From Chryseobacterium taeanense (GTDB lineage Bacteria > Bacteroidota > Bacteroidia > Flavobacteriales > Weeksellaceae), in contig NZ_FNDW01000001.1 in assembly GCF_900099685.1 (NCBI RefSeq), positions 496,001-560,000 of the forward strand: a DNA stretch of 64,000 nt, given 5' to 3'. Each line of letters starts with the position of its first letter. Positions within the stretch are counted from its first letter, which is position 1. The notes under the pieces are model-generated. The model worked only from the letters and a program-made list of their open reading frames with translations. It was not told the DNA's origin and made no database searches. This document shows, piece after piece, positions 16,625 through 25,217 of this stretch. The position numbers and the translations under genes were made by a program.

Positions 16625-16651
16625 TAAAAAAACCGCCTCGGCGAGACGGTT
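16625..16651 (-). terminator. Rho-independent terminator of the DUF1573 gene
   Basis: On the minus strand AACCGTCTC pairs with GAGGCGGTT (16651-16643 with 16639-16631; one wobble) around a GCC loop, and a T-run follows. It lies between the DUF1573 gene and the PPK2 gene. Confidence 0.85.
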
Positions 16652-16674
16652 CTTCTATTTTTTTTGAGTAGAGC

Positions 16675-17139
16675 TTACTTTGCAGCTACTTTTTTAGCTT
16701 GTTTTGCAGCTTTTTTGTCAGCCTTAGCTTTAGCTTTTAGTTCTGCAGGAGTTAATGGTTTAGGCTCCGGTGCATTTGGATCTACATTTCCTTTGATGTA
16801 GATTACGCTTCTGCTGTTAGCAGGGTCATTAGAAAATACTTCAATCATTTTGTTGAATCCTCCATTGATTGCGGTATTGTACCCAACTTTGATCTGAGCA
16901 GATTTTCCTGGCATAATAGGATCTGTCTTAAATTCCGGAGTTGTACATCCACAAGATGCTTTTACATTAGAAAGAACAAGAGGTTTATCACCGGTATTTG
17001 TTACTGTAAAAAATCTTGTACCGTCTGAATTAGGTTTGATAGTACCGTAATCGAAAGTAGTTTTATCAAATGTGATTGTTTGTGCAGATGCTAATGCGAA
17101 TGTTCCGAATAAAGCAATTCCTGCGATTAATTTTTTCAT
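16675..17139 (-). CDS. Exported DUF1573 domain protein
   Basis: The start at 17139 gives 154 residues with a clear signal peptide (MKKLIAGIALFGTFALASAQ). An upstream in-frame start at 17184 falls inside the -7 element. The DUF1573 domain (about 20-115) is an immunoglobulin-like fold with the motifs FDYGTIKPNSDGTRFFTVTN and VKASCGCTTPEF. The C-terminal 35 residues are Lys/Ala-rich. The protein is probably periplasmic or on the surface. Function is unknown. Confidence 0.88.
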   Translation of the reverse strand: MKKLIAGIALFGTFALASAQTITFDKTTFDYGTIKPNSDGTRFFTVTNTGDKPLVLSNVKASCGCTTPEFKTDPIMPGKSAQIKVGYNTAINGGFNKMIEVFSNDPANSRSVIYIKGNVDPNAPEPKPLTPAELKAKAKADKKAAKQAKKVAAK

Positions 17140-17181
17140 ATTCTTGAATATTAAATATGTTGTTAGATAAATTTTGAGTAA

Positions 17182-17189
17182 CAAAGTTA
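17182..17189 (-). promoter_or_regulatory. Putative -7 element (TAACTTTG, minus strand) for the DUF1573 gene
   Basis: It matches TAnnTTTG on the minus strand, 43 bases upstream of the ATG at 17139. This supports the internal start. Confidence 0.5.
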
Positions 17190-17231
17190 AAAATTATTTT
17201 AATTCATACTTAAAATTTTTTTTCTTTAGAC

Positions 17232-17239
17232 TATTTTTG
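17232..17239 (+). promoter_or_regulatory. Putative -7 element (TATTTTTG) for valS
   Basis: It is a TAnnTTTG match 28 bases before the valS ATG. The divergent DUF1573 promoter lies about 45 bases away. Confidence 0.5.
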
Positions 17240-17267
17240 CAAATTGTAAAGTAAAGTAAAAGAATTT

Positions 17268-19895
17268 ATGCAGATTTCAGAAAAGTACAATCCACAGGAA
17301 ACAGAACAAAAGTGGTACAATTACTGGTTGGAAAACAAATACTTCCATTCAGAGCCTAATGATAAGCCGCCCTACACTGTTGTCATCCCTCCGCCAAACG
17401 TTACGGGGATCTTACACATGGGGCATATGCTGAATAATACCATTCAGGATGTTCTGGTCCGTCGTGCAAGAATGCAGGGCTTCAATGCCTGTTGGGTTCC
17501 GGGAACAGACCACGCTTCTATTGCTACGGAAGCGAAGGTTGTTGCTAAACTGAAATCAGAAGGAATCAGCAAGTCTGACATTACCCGTGAAGAATTCTTA
17601 AAACATGCCTGGGACTGGACTGATAAATACGGTGGAACAATCCTGGAGCAGCTGAAAAAGCTGGGTTGCTCTTGCGATTGGGACAGAACGCGTTTTACAA
17701 TGGAACCAAAACTTTCTCAGCAGGTTATCAAATCTTTTGTTGATCTATACAATAAAGGACTGATCTATCGCGGTTACAGAATGGTAAACTGGGATCCTGA
17801 AGCAAAAACCAATATTTCCGACGAAGAAGTAATCTTTAAAGAACAAAACGGAAAATTATATTTCCTTAAATATAAAATTGAATCTTCGACAGGCTCAGAT
17901 ACCGACGAATATTTGTCAGTTGCTACTACGCGTCCTGAAACTATTTTCGGGGATACTGCCGTTTGTATCAATCCTAATGATGAACGATATGCTCATTTAA
18001 AAGGTAAAAAAGTTATCGTACCCATCGTAAACAGAGTAATTCCTATTATCGAAGACGAATATGTGGATATTGAGTTCGGTACCGGAGCTTTGAAAATTAC
18101 GCCGGCTCACGATATCAATGACTATGAAATCGGACAAAAACACAGTCTTCAAATGATTGATGCTTTGGACGATGATGGTAATTTAAATGATTACGGTTTA
18201 CATTACGCCGGAAAAAACAGGTTTGAAGTAAGAAAGCAGATTGCTAAAGAATTAGAAGAAAAGGATCTCTTGTTAAAGGCAGAAGATTACGTAAATAAAG
18301 TAGGAACATCTGAAAGAACGGGCGCGGTGATCGAACCTAAAGTTTCTGTTCAGTGGTTCCTGAAAATGTCTGAAATTGCAAAACCTGCTTTGGATGTAGT
18401 AATGGATGATGAGGTTAAATTCTATCCTGAAAAGTTTAAAAATACCTATAAACACTGGATGGAAAACATCCGCGACTGGAATATTTCCCGTCAGCTTTGG
18501 TGGGGACAACAAATTCCTGCTTATTATTATGGTGACGGAGAAAACGATTTTGTAGTTGCGGAAGATAAATATCAAGCTCTTGTTGTCTTAGAAGAACAAA
18601 AAGGAATTATAGCTAATCTTGATGATTTGAGACAGGACGAAGATGCGCTTGATACCTGGTTCTCCTCATGGTTGTGGCCAATGTCTGTTTTTGACGGTTT
18701 GCTTGAACCTGAAAATAAAGACATCAATTATTATTACCCGACATCAGATTTGGTAACAGGTCCGGATATTATTTTCTTCTGGGTTGCTAGAATGATTATG
18801 GCAGGGTTGGAGTACAGAAAAGAAGTTCCGTTCAAAAATGTCTATTTTACAGGAATTGTAAGAGATAAGCAAAGAAGAAAGATGTCTAAATCTCTAGGAA
18901 ATTCTCCGGATCCGCTGGAATTGATGGATAAATATGGCGCGGATGGTGTTCGTGTAGGAATTTTATTAAGTTCTGCAGCTGGAAATGATCTTCTGTTTGA
19001 TGAAGATTTAATGTTGCAGGGAAGAAACTTCATGTCAAAAATTTGGAGTGCATTCCGTTTAATTAATATGTGGAATCATGAAGATAAGCCGGCAAATTCA
19101 ACAGAACTTCAGGCAATCGAATGGTTCGAAAATAAATTAAATAAAGCAATTGTTGAGATTAATGACCAGTTTGAAAAGTTCAGAATTTCTGATGCGTTGC
19201 ATTTAATTTATAAATTGATCTGGGACGATTTCTGTTCCTGGTATTTAGAAGCGATCAAGCCGAATTATGGTGAAGGTATTTCTAAAGAAGTTTATAATAA
19301 AACAGTTGCTCTTTTCGAGGAATTAATGAAATTGCTTCATCCTTTTATGCCTTTCTTAACAGAGGAATTATGGCAGACAATTTCAGAGAGAAGTATTGAA
19401 GATGCATTAATTATTGCTCAACAGAAAAAAGCGGAATCGTTCAATGAAGATATTATTAAAAACTTCGAAACGGCATCTGAAATTATTTCTGGGGTAAGAA
19501 ATTACCGTCAGACAAAAGGAATTTCACCAAAAGAAGCTGTTGAAATTTTCACAAATGCTTCAGAATTTGCTAATGAATCGGTAATTAAAAAATTAGCTAA
19601 CGTTTCAGAAATTCATTTCGGAACAAAAACCGATAAGCCAAGCTTTACGTTTTTAGTTGGTGCGACGGAAATTTCAATTCCTTTAAGTGAAAACCTGGAT
19701 TTGGAAGAAGAAAAAAAGAAAACCGAGGAAGAATTAAAATATTTAAAAGGATTTTTAATTTCTGTAGACAAAAAGCTTTCCAACGAAAAGTTTGTTGCCA
19801 ATGCAAAACCTGAAATTGTAGAAGTTGAGCGTAAAAAACAAAAAGATGCGCTTGATAAGATTGCGATTTTAGAAGAGAAATTAAAGAGTTTATAA
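17268..19895 (+). CDS. valS: Valine--tRNA ligase
   Basis: The 875-residue class I synthetase charges tRNA(Val). It has the HIGH motif (HMGH, residues 50-53, in PPPNVTGILHMGHM), the editing domain (about 190-340, including TTRPETIFGDTAV), the KMSKS motif near 538-542, an anticodon-binding domain (about 605-760), and a C-terminal coiled coil (about 810-875) typical of ValRS. Length is normal. It is transcribed alone. Confidence 0.98.
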   Translation: MQISEKYNPQETEQKWYNYWLENKYFHSEPNDKPPYTVVIPPPNVTGILHMGHMLNNTIQDVLVRRARMQGFNACWVPGTDHASIATEAKVVAKLKSEGISKSDITREEFLKHAWDWTDKYGGTILEQLKKLGCSCDWDRTRFTMEPKLSQQVIKSFVDLYNKGLIYRGYRMVNWDPEAKTNISDEEVIFKEQNGKLYFLKYKIESSTGSDTDEYLSVATTRPETIFGDTAVCINPNDERYAHLKGKKVIVPIVNRVIPIIEDEYVDIEFGTGALKITPAHDINDYEIGQKHSLQMIDALDDDGNLNDYGLHYAGKNRFEVRKQIAKELEEKDLLLKAEDYVNKVGTSERTGAVIEPKVSVQWFLKMSEIAKPALDVVMDDEVKFYPEKFKNTYKHWMENIRDWNISRQLWWGQQIPAYYYGDGENDFVVAEDKYQALVVLEEQKGIIANLDDLRQDEDALDTWFSSWLWPMSVFDGLLEPENKDINYYYPTSDLVTGPDIIFFWVARMIMAGLEYRKEVPFKNVYFTGIVRDKQRRKMSKSLGNSPDPLELMDKYGADGVRVGILLSSAAGNDLLFDEDLMLQGRNFMSKIWSAFRLINMWNHEDKPANSTELQAIEWFENKLNKAIVEINDQFEKFRISDALHLIYKLIWDDFCSWYLEAIKPNYGEGISKEVYNKTVALFEELMKLLHPFMPFLTEELWQTISERSIEDALIIAQQKKAESFNEDIIKNFETASEIISGVRNYRQTKGISPKEAVEIFTNASEFANESVIKKLANVSEIHFGTKTDKPSFTFLVGATEISIPLSENLDLEEEKKKTEEELKYLKGFLISVDKKLSNEKFVANAKPEIVEVERKKQKDALDKIAILEEKLKSL

Positions 19896-19903
19896 TAAAA
19901 GGT

Positions 19904-19956
19904 TCGGGTTAAGGTTGAGTCTCAAGTTTAGCCTGAACCTTAATCTTAGCCTAAAT
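19904..19956. repeat. Imperfect inverted repeat after valS
   Basis: AGGTTCGGG (near 19900) and CCTGAACCT (near 19932) are complementary apart from one wobble, within a run of AAGGTT/ACCTTA words. It lies between valS and the DUF4241 gene and has no T-run, so it may be a repeat rather than a terminator. Confidence 0.4.
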
Positions 19957-19961
19957 TTAAT

Positions 19962-20597
19962 ATGACACATTTAGAAAACATAAAAAAACTATTCTCCAAA
20001 AGCTTTATAGAAAGTCCTTTGCTGGAAAGTTTTGAGGCCGGGAAAATTTATCTCTCCAGTGGAAAGATTGTCGCTTGCGATCCGTTGGTTACCAATGATA
20101 TGAAACCTTTTTCTACTGACTTTCCTAAAGGAGATTTTTCGGTTCTTGTACATAAAGAACGGGAAAGCAACTGCGTAGCCTACGTAGAAGTAGTCTTTAC
20201 TAATGAGGAAATTGCAGATTGGAAACTGGCTACAACAGAAGGACAGGAGGTAAAAGAACTCGCCGATGGAGAAGTCTTCGGATATCCTGTAGAAAGCGGT
20301 ATGGGATGCTTTATGGATGTCGATACACAAAATAGCCTTAATCAGCTTGAACAAAAATTATATCATCGCAAAGGAGTAGATTTTATGGGAATTTATGAAG
20401 AATTTTTCCATGAACATTTTTTTGATGAAAACGGAGCAATCGATCAGTATGCATTCTTAAAACCTTCTGAAAATCATCCTGGAACTATTTTTGCCTTTGA
20501 AACAGGATATGGGGAAGGATTTTATGCAAGCTATATTGCTTATGATAAAAATCACTCACCGGTAAAGATAATAACTGAATTTATTGAGATTAGTTAA
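19962..20597 (+). CDS. DUF4241 domain protein
   Basis: The 211-residue cytoplasmic protein matches the DUF4241 pattern: KIYLSSGKIVACDPL near residue 25, FPKGDFSVLVH near 52, YPVESGMGCFMDVDTQ near 108 and a C-terminal ETGYGEGFYASYIAYD. No membrane segment or catalytic motif is evident. Function is unknown. It may be co-transcribed with the PfkB kinase gene 45 bases downstream, but nothing links them functionally. Confidence 0.75.
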   Translation: MTHLENIKKLFSKSFIESPLLESFEAGKIYLSSGKIVACDPLVTNDMKPFSTDFPKGDFSVLVHKERESNCVAYVEVVFTNEEIADWKLATTEGQEVKELADGEVFGYPVESGMGCFMDVDTQNSLNQLEQKLYHRKGVDFMGIYEEFFHEHFFDENGAIDQYAFLKPSENHPGTIFAFETGYGEGFYASYIAYDKNHSPVKIITEFIEIS

Positions 20598-20642
20598 CTT
20601 TATTTACCAAACCCAAGCAACACAATATTAATATTAAAGGCA

Positions 20643-21533
20643 ATGAATTTCTCATCACAACAACCGAAAATCATCGTTGTCGGAAGCTCTTCGGTAGATC
20701 TCATCTTGGAAACCGAAAAAGTTCCTTCCCATAACGAAACAGTAATTGCGAATACAACTGAAAGTTTTTTTGGCGGAAAAGGAGCCAATCAGGCGGTAGG
20801 TGCTGCAAGACTTGGGGCGAAAGTTCATTTCATAGGTTGTGTGGGAATGGATCCTGTTGGACAACAGATCATGAGAAATATGATGAGTGAAAACGTAAAC
20901 ATAGATTTCGTTTTTGAAACAGATCATGATGCCAGCGGAACGGCTTATGTAACAAGCTCGAAAGGGAGTTCTGCCATTGTTGTGGTTCCCGCTGCCAATA
21001 ATCATTTAAGCAATGAACATATAGAAGCTGCCGATAAATATTTTCAGACCGCAGATCTCATTCTCCTTCAGCTAGAGGTTTCGATGGATGTGGTAGAATT
21101 TACGATTAATAAAGCTAAAAAATATGGCAAAAAAGTCGGGTTGTACGCTTCTCCGGCACAACGGCTGAGTAACAGCATTGTGGAAAATCTCGATTTTATG
21201 GTGGCGAAAAGCAGTGATCTTCATATCCTTTTCGGAGAAGAGCAGAGGGAAAAAATTCTTAAAAAATACTTCAATAAGCTTTTTGTAAGAGACGATATCA
21301 ATTCAACTGTTTATTTTGACGGAACCGAAATGAAATACTGCAGGAATGACAAGGACACCACGATCTATAAAATGGGAATGGGTGATGCCTTTACTGTTGG
21401 TTTTTCAATTGCTTTGTGCCACAACAATGATATTGATGAATGTGTGAAATTCGGAAATGAAGTTTCTGCAAGCGTCTCTGCTAAAAAAGGATCACAAACA
21501 GGCCTGCCAAGATTATCAGATTTTATTTCATAA
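20643..21533 (+). CDS. PfkB family carbohydrate kinase, ribokinase-like
   Basis: The 296-residue protein has the two PfkB signatures: an N-terminal GGKGANQAVGAARLGAKVHF (residues about 41-60) and a C-terminal GMGDAFTVGF (about 243-252). The kinases phosphorylate ribose or other sugars and nucleosides with ATP. In the second motif the usual GAGD is GMGD; the catalytic Asp is kept. Ribokinase is the closest guess, since the first motif is ribokinase-like, but no ribose transport gene is nearby. Confidence 0.85.
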   Translation: MNFSSQQPKIIVVGSSSVDLILETEKVPSHNETVIANTTESFFGGKGANQAVGAARLGAKVHFIGCVGMDPVGQQIMRNMMSENVNIDFVFETDHDASGTAYVTSSKGSSAIVVVPAANNHLSNEHIEAADKYFQTADLILLQLEVSMDVVEFTINKAKKYGKKVGLYASPAQRLSNSIVENLDFMVAKSSDLHILFGEEQREKILKKYFNKLFVRDDINSTVYFDGTEMKYCRNDKDTTIYKMGMGDAFTVGFSIALCHNNDIDECVKFGNEVSASVSAKKGSQTGLPRLSDFIS

Positions 21534-21582
21534 GCTATTTGATACATATCGAAAGTGTTGAACTTACTCTAAAATACAAACT

Positions 21583-21613
21583 AAAATTTCCACTTTTATA
21601 GGTGGATTTTTTC
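21583..21613 (+). terminator. Probable terminator after the PfkB kinase gene
   Basis: TCCAC (21589-21593) pairs with GTGGA (21602-21606), extended by outer A-T pairs after a small mismatch, and followed by T residues. The stem is weak. Confidence 0.5.
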
Positions 21614-21621
21614 TTTTATCT

Positions 21622-22461
21622 ATGGAAAAGTTAGTTCTTACTACAGAAGATTCTTTCTCAATCGTAACTCATCTTTTTTTACCTGAAAAGAGCAATCAAC
21701 GGCTTTTGCTTATCAATTCCGCGACAGGAGTAAAACAGCAGATATATTTCTCTTTTGCTAAATATTTTTCTGAAAAAGGCTTTACCGTAATCACTTACGA
21801 TTATCGTGGAATCGGACTTTCCAAACCCCGAAAAATGAAAAATTTTGAAGCTTCTATGAGAATCTGGGGGTCAAAAGATTATAAAGCATTAACGGAATAT
21901 ATCAGACTTAATTTTAAAGATTTTAAAAAATATTGTTTAGGACATTCTGTTGGGGCTTTAATTTTAGGGATGAATAAAAATTCTGATATGTTTGATGAAT
22001 TTGTTTTTGTAGGAACTCAAAATGCTTTTGTAGGAAATTTGAAATTCAGAACAAAAATAGAAGCATATCTTGGTTTCGGAATTATGCAACCCTTAACGAC
22101 AACATTGTTAGGCTATTTCCCTGCACAATGGTTCGGGCTGGGAGAAAGTCTTCCAAAAAATTGCGCATATGACTGGAGAACCTTAATTTTAAACAGAAAA
22201 TCAACCAATAGTTTGTTGGATAAAATCGAGGATTACTCTAAAAATTTAACGCAAAAAGTCTTTGTAATCAGAGCAGAGGATGATGTATGGCTCACTGAAA
22301 AAGGAGTAAAAAGCCTTTTAAATGAAACGTATCCGAATCTAAGACCCGTTCACAGACTCATCAAAATCTCCGAATCTGAAAAAGGGGAAATCGGACACGT
22401 TAATTTTTTTAGAAGCTACAACAAAAAACTCTGGAATATTATTTTAAATGAATTGATATAA
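21622..22461 (+). CDS. Alpha/beta hydrolase
   Basis: The 279-residue protein has the alpha/beta hydrolase fold signs: YDYRGIGLSKP (about 53-63), the nucleophile elbow GHSVGALI (Ser near 109), an acid in RAEDDVWLTEKG (about 215), and a C-terminal His (GEIGHVNFF). No signal peptide is seen, so it is cytoplasmic. The substrate is unknown. The HD-domain gene begins at the base after its stop, so the two are tightly co-transcribed. Confidence 0.85.
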   Translation: MEKLVLTTEDSFSIVTHLFLPEKSNQRLLLINSATGVKQQIYFSFAKYFSEKGFTVITYDYRGIGLSKPRKMKNFEASMRIWGSKDYKALTEYIRLNFKDFKKYCLGHSVGALILGMNKNSDMFDEFVFVGTQNAFVGNLKFRTKIEAYLGFGIMQPLTTTLLGYFPAQWFGLGESLPKNCAYDWRTLILNRKSTNSLLDKIEDYSKNLTQKVFVIRAEDDVWLTEKGVKSLLNETYPNLRPVHRLIKISESEKGEIGHVNFFRSYNKKLWNIILNELI

Positions 22462-23106
22462 ATGAAGAACCTGATAGAAAACACGGTGCAATTTGTTAAA
22501 GAAAAACTTAAAGGGGCGGAGGCCGGACACGATTGGTATCATATTGAAAGAGTCTGGAAACTTGCAAAGAAAATCGCTGAAACAGAAGAATGTAATCTTG
22601 AAGTTGTAGAGCTTGCAGCGCTTTTGCATGATATTGCCGACCCTAAATTCCACGACGGTGACGAAACACTGGCATTAAAGGTTTCAAAAGAATTTCTGGA
22701 AAGTCAGAATACTTCACAAGAAATGATAGAAAAAGTTTTATTTATCATTAAAAATATTTCGTTCAAAAACAGAAATGATGTTCCTCAAAATCTCCCTGTT
22801 GAACTTAAAATAGTGCAAGACGCTGACAGAATTGATGCGATAGGGGCCATCGGAATCGCCAGAACTTTCAATTTTGGGGGCTTTAAAAATAATCTGATGT
22901 ACGATCCTGAAATTAAACCGAAGCTGAATATGTCGAAAGAAGAGTATAAAAAATCTAATGGTACGACAGTCAATCATTTTTACGAAAAACTTTTGTTGCT
23001 GAAAGATCTCATGAATACACAGAAAGGAAAAAAAATTGCCTCCGAAAGGCATGATTATATGCTGCAGTTTCTCGATCAGTTTTATAAAGAATGGAATGTA
23101 AACTGA
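22462..23106 (+). CDS. HD domain phosphohydrolase
   Basis: The 214-residue protein is a YedJ/YpgQ-like HD hydrolase. It has the first His in GHDWYHIERVWKLA (about 22-35), the HD pair in LLHDIADPKFHDG (about 54-66), and the final Asp in VQDADRIDAIGAIGIART (about 118-135). These residues bind two metals. It may act on nucleotides; the exact substrate is open. Its ATG immediately follows the stop of the hydrolase gene. Confidence 0.88.
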   Translation: MKNLIENTVQFVKEKLKGAEAGHDWYHIERVWKLAKKIAETEECNLEVVELAALLHDIADPKFHDGDETLALKVSKEFLESQNTSQEMIEKVLFIIKNISFKNRNDVPQNLPVELKIVQDADRIDAIGAIGIARTFNFGGFKNNLMYDPEIKPKLNMSKEEYKKSNGTTVNHFYEKLLLLKDLMNTQKGKKIASERHDYMLQFLDQFYKEWNVN

Positions 23107-23135
23107 TATTCCTTCTGAAAGCTTCTTAAAATAAG

Positions 23136-23143
23136 TATCTTTG
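23136..23143 (+). promoter_or_regulatory. Putative -7 element (TATCTTTG) directly before a start codon
   Basis: It is an exact TAnnTTTG match that ends four bases before the ATG at 23148. The mRNA would begin at or beside that ATG or the overlapping second ATG at 23151. Confidence 0.5.
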
Positions 23144-23147
23144 CAGT

Positions 23148-23744
23148 ATGATGGCATTCATTGTTCTGGTAATTTTTTGGGCCTGTGTAATTTCTCTATT
23201 TTTATCTAAGGTAAAAAGAGGAAGAGGAGCGGAGTGGGCAAAATTGTTCCGTATTGTTACCATTGTTTTTTCTATTTCTATTTTCACCTACTGGTTTATC
23301 AAGAAAAGTGCGGTAGGAATTGTGGAAGATTCGGTTGCTCTGCAGGTCATCAACAAGCTTCCGCAGCCGCTTGATTTTTACGCTGTCACAATCAATGATT
23401 CTGAAACAGGAAAAGTGATTGACACCAGACATATCGGTACAATACGCCCGGAATATTACCGGATTGAGTATCTTAAAATGGAGAAATCCGATGAATACTG
23501 GATCGTAGGCTACCTGGGAAAGAAAAATCTTGTGTATTTTTCACAACATGCGCTTCCCAATAAAAATATTGATCAGATTATTGAGATCAGAAATTACATC
23601 AATCAGAGCGTAAGACTTTCTGATCTGGCTAAAAAGCAGGTGGAAGCCTATAATTACGAAAATATAAAGATGGGAATCTGGATAACCTTGGATTTTCTTC
23701 TTCTTTTTCTCAATCTGATGTTACTTATAAGAAACAGAAAATAG
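23148..23744 (+). CDS. Unknown membrane protein with two terminal helices
   Basis: This 198-residue protein has hydrophobic segments at about 2-19 and 37-52 and another at about 175-194 (LDFLLLFLNLMLLI), with a polar middle of about 120 residues. I recognise no domain. The polar part probably lies on one face of the membrane. It has its own -7 element and a strong terminator, so it is a single-gene unit. Confidence 0.7.
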   Translation: MMAFIVLVIFWACVISLFLSKVKRGRGAEWAKLFRIVTIVFSISIFTYWFIKKSAVGIVEDSVALQVINKLPQPLDFYAVTINDSETGKVIDTRHIGTIRPEYYRIEYLKMEKSDEYWIVGYLGKKNLVYFSQHALPNKNIDQIIEIRNYINQSVRLSDLAKKQVEAYNYENIKMGIWITLDFLLLFLNLMLLIRNRK

Positions 23745-23745
23745 C

Positions 23746-23779
23746 AGTTCCGGCTTGCGAAGCAAGCCGGAACTTTTTA
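23746..23779 (+). terminator. Strong Rho-independent terminator
   Basis: AGTTCCGGCTTGC (23746-23758) pairs perfectly with GCAAGCCGGAACT (23762-23774) around a three-base loop, followed by T residues. Confidence 0.9.
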
Positions 23780-23804
23780 TGAAAAACTTTATTAAACCGG
23801 AAAA

Positions 23805-24035
23805 TTAAGGATAATCTAAAATAAGCATTATTCTTTCCTTAAATTCTTCCGGACATTTTCTGATAATTTTATCTTTGTTTTGTTTGCTGATTTGCTTAGC
23901 TTCCAGCCATTCTGTGACATCGGAGCTTAAGCTGTTGTTATCATAAACTCTTTTGATTTTGTCATTTTCGTAAAAAGTGTACTCGTCTCCAAGAAAGCTT
24001 GTTGAGATGCTTACTTTGCATATTTCCTTTTCCAT
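23805..24035 (-). CDS. Small hypothetical protein (76 aa)
   Basis: The frame encodes 76 mostly polar residues (starting MEKEICKVSISTSFLGDEYT) with a C-terminal helix containing KCPEEFKERIMLILDYP. No gene lies on the opposite strand, and its codon choice looks like that of its neighbours, so it is probably real. No family is recognised. The 188 bases upstream (24036-24223) contain only T-rich, non-coding sequence. Confidence 0.55.
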   Translation of the reverse strand: MEKEICKVSISTSFLGDEYTFYENDKIKRVYDNNSLSSDVTEWLEAKQISKQNKDKIIRKCPEEFKERIMLILDYP

Positions 24036-24223
24036 ATTTGTTTTTTTAGAACGTTTATTAAATTAAGTTATCATACTTTTAATTTAATAATAATTATGAC
24101 ATGGAAAAGGCTTTTTCAGTTATTTTTTTTTTCGATAGAAGAGGTTAATTTTTTTTCGATAAACAATGTTTTTGATGAAAATTATTACACTGTAAAGTGA
24201 ATAAAGTTAAAATACAGAGGTCT

Positions 24224-25114
24224 TTAAAATAGTGTACCTGTACTTTCTGTTGCCATTTTTGGTAGGTGAAGGTCGGTTTTCCACTCTTCATTCATTTTTT
24301 TGATAAAATATGCAGACAAAAGAGGGGATGCTTTTTCAAGGTTTTGGTGTACGAAAAAATAAATATTTTGGAGGCCTTCTTTCTTCCATTTTGTAAGATG
24401 TTTTAGCCAGTCATCAAGTCTTTCATAATCACTTTCCGCGTTGGCTCCTACATAACGGATAAACGCTGTAGAGGTTGTAAGTCGCATATGCAGCATATCT
24501 CTTCTGCCGGCAGTATCTACGATGATGTTGGTAATATTATTGGCTTCAAAAAGCCCGCAGGTAGTATTGAAAATATTTTCATCTGTAAACCATTCGGTAT
24601 TCCTTAACTCAATAGCCAGCGGCACTTCTTTAGGCCAGTCCTTGACAAATTTTTCCAGTCTGTCATAGTCTTTAGGTTTGAAATTATCATGAAGCTGAAG
24701 AAATACCATTCCCAATTTTTCACCAAAATGTAATACTGAAGTAGCAAATTGGGTAACGGGTTCGGTAACATCAATTAATCTCCTGAAGTGTGAAACCGTA
24801 TTGGTAATTTTTGGGAAAAATTTAAAATCTGCCGGTGTCTTTTCCTTCCAGGTCTGCACTTGTTCAGGAGTCGGCATACCATAGAAAGTTGCATTAAGTT
24901 CTATGGAATTAAATTGGGTTGCGTAATACGTTAGTTCATCTTTTGTTCCTTTAGGGTAAAATCCTTTGAGGTCGGTTTTATTCCATTTGGCACATCCGAT
25001 GGAAATATTTTCTAAACCTTTTTTATTTTGATTTAAAATTTCCTTTGTTCTCGGGTGGTCTTTAGGTAACGTAAAATCTATTTTTGAAGGATCTTCTACT
25101 TGTCCGAATTTCAT
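24224..25114 (-). CDS. DUF72 domain protein
   Basis: The 296-residue protein matches the DUF72/YecE family, a TIM-barrel-like fold. Visible motifs are IGCAKWNKTDLKGFYPKGTK, QFNSIELNATFYGMPTPEQV, FKFFPKITNTVSHFRRL, and near the C-terminus IYFFVHQNLEKASPLLS. The biochemical function is not known. It is transcribed alone, downstream of the nrdA terminator and with its own -7 element. Confidence 0.9.
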   Translation of the reverse strand: MKFGQVEDPSKIDFTLPKDHPRTKEILNQNKKGLENISIGCAKWNKTDLKGFYPKGTKDELTYYATQFNSIELNATFYGMPTPEQVQTWKEKTPADFKFFPKITNTVSHFRRLIDVTEPVTQFATSVLHFGEKLGMVFLQLHDNFKPKDYDRLEKFVKDWPKEVPLAIELRNTEWFTDENIFNTTCGLFEANNITNIIVDTAGRRDMLHMRLTTSTAFIRYVGANAESDYERLDDWLKHLTKWKKEGLQNIYFFVHQNLEKASPLLSAYFIKKMNEEWKTDLHLPKMATESTGTLF

Positions 25115-25145
25115 ATCTGAATTTTTTAGTGATTGACTATTAAAA

Positions 25146-25153
25146 CAAATATA
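25146..25153 (-). promoter_or_regulatory. Putative -7 element (TATATTTG, minus strand) for the DUF72 gene
   Basis: It matches TAnnTTTG on the minus strand 32 bases upstream of the ATG at 25114, directly beyond the nrdA terminator. Confidence 0.5.
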
Positions 25154-25157
25154 AAAT

Positions 25158-25183
25158 AAAAAAGCACGCCATAAAAGCGTGCT
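25158..25183 (-). terminator. Rho-independent terminator of the nrd operon
   Basis: On the minus strand AGCACGC (25183-25177) pairs with GCGTGCT (25169-25163), followed by a T-run. It lies 35 bases after the nrdA stop. Confidence 0.85.
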
Positions 25184-25217
25184 GAAGTGAATATGTGTGG
25201 TTTATTATTTGAAAGTC

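Noticed and set aside
23746-23779. Inverted repeat as a mobile-element end
   Set aside because: The 13-bp stem, three-base loop and T-run directly after a stop codon fit a normal terminator.
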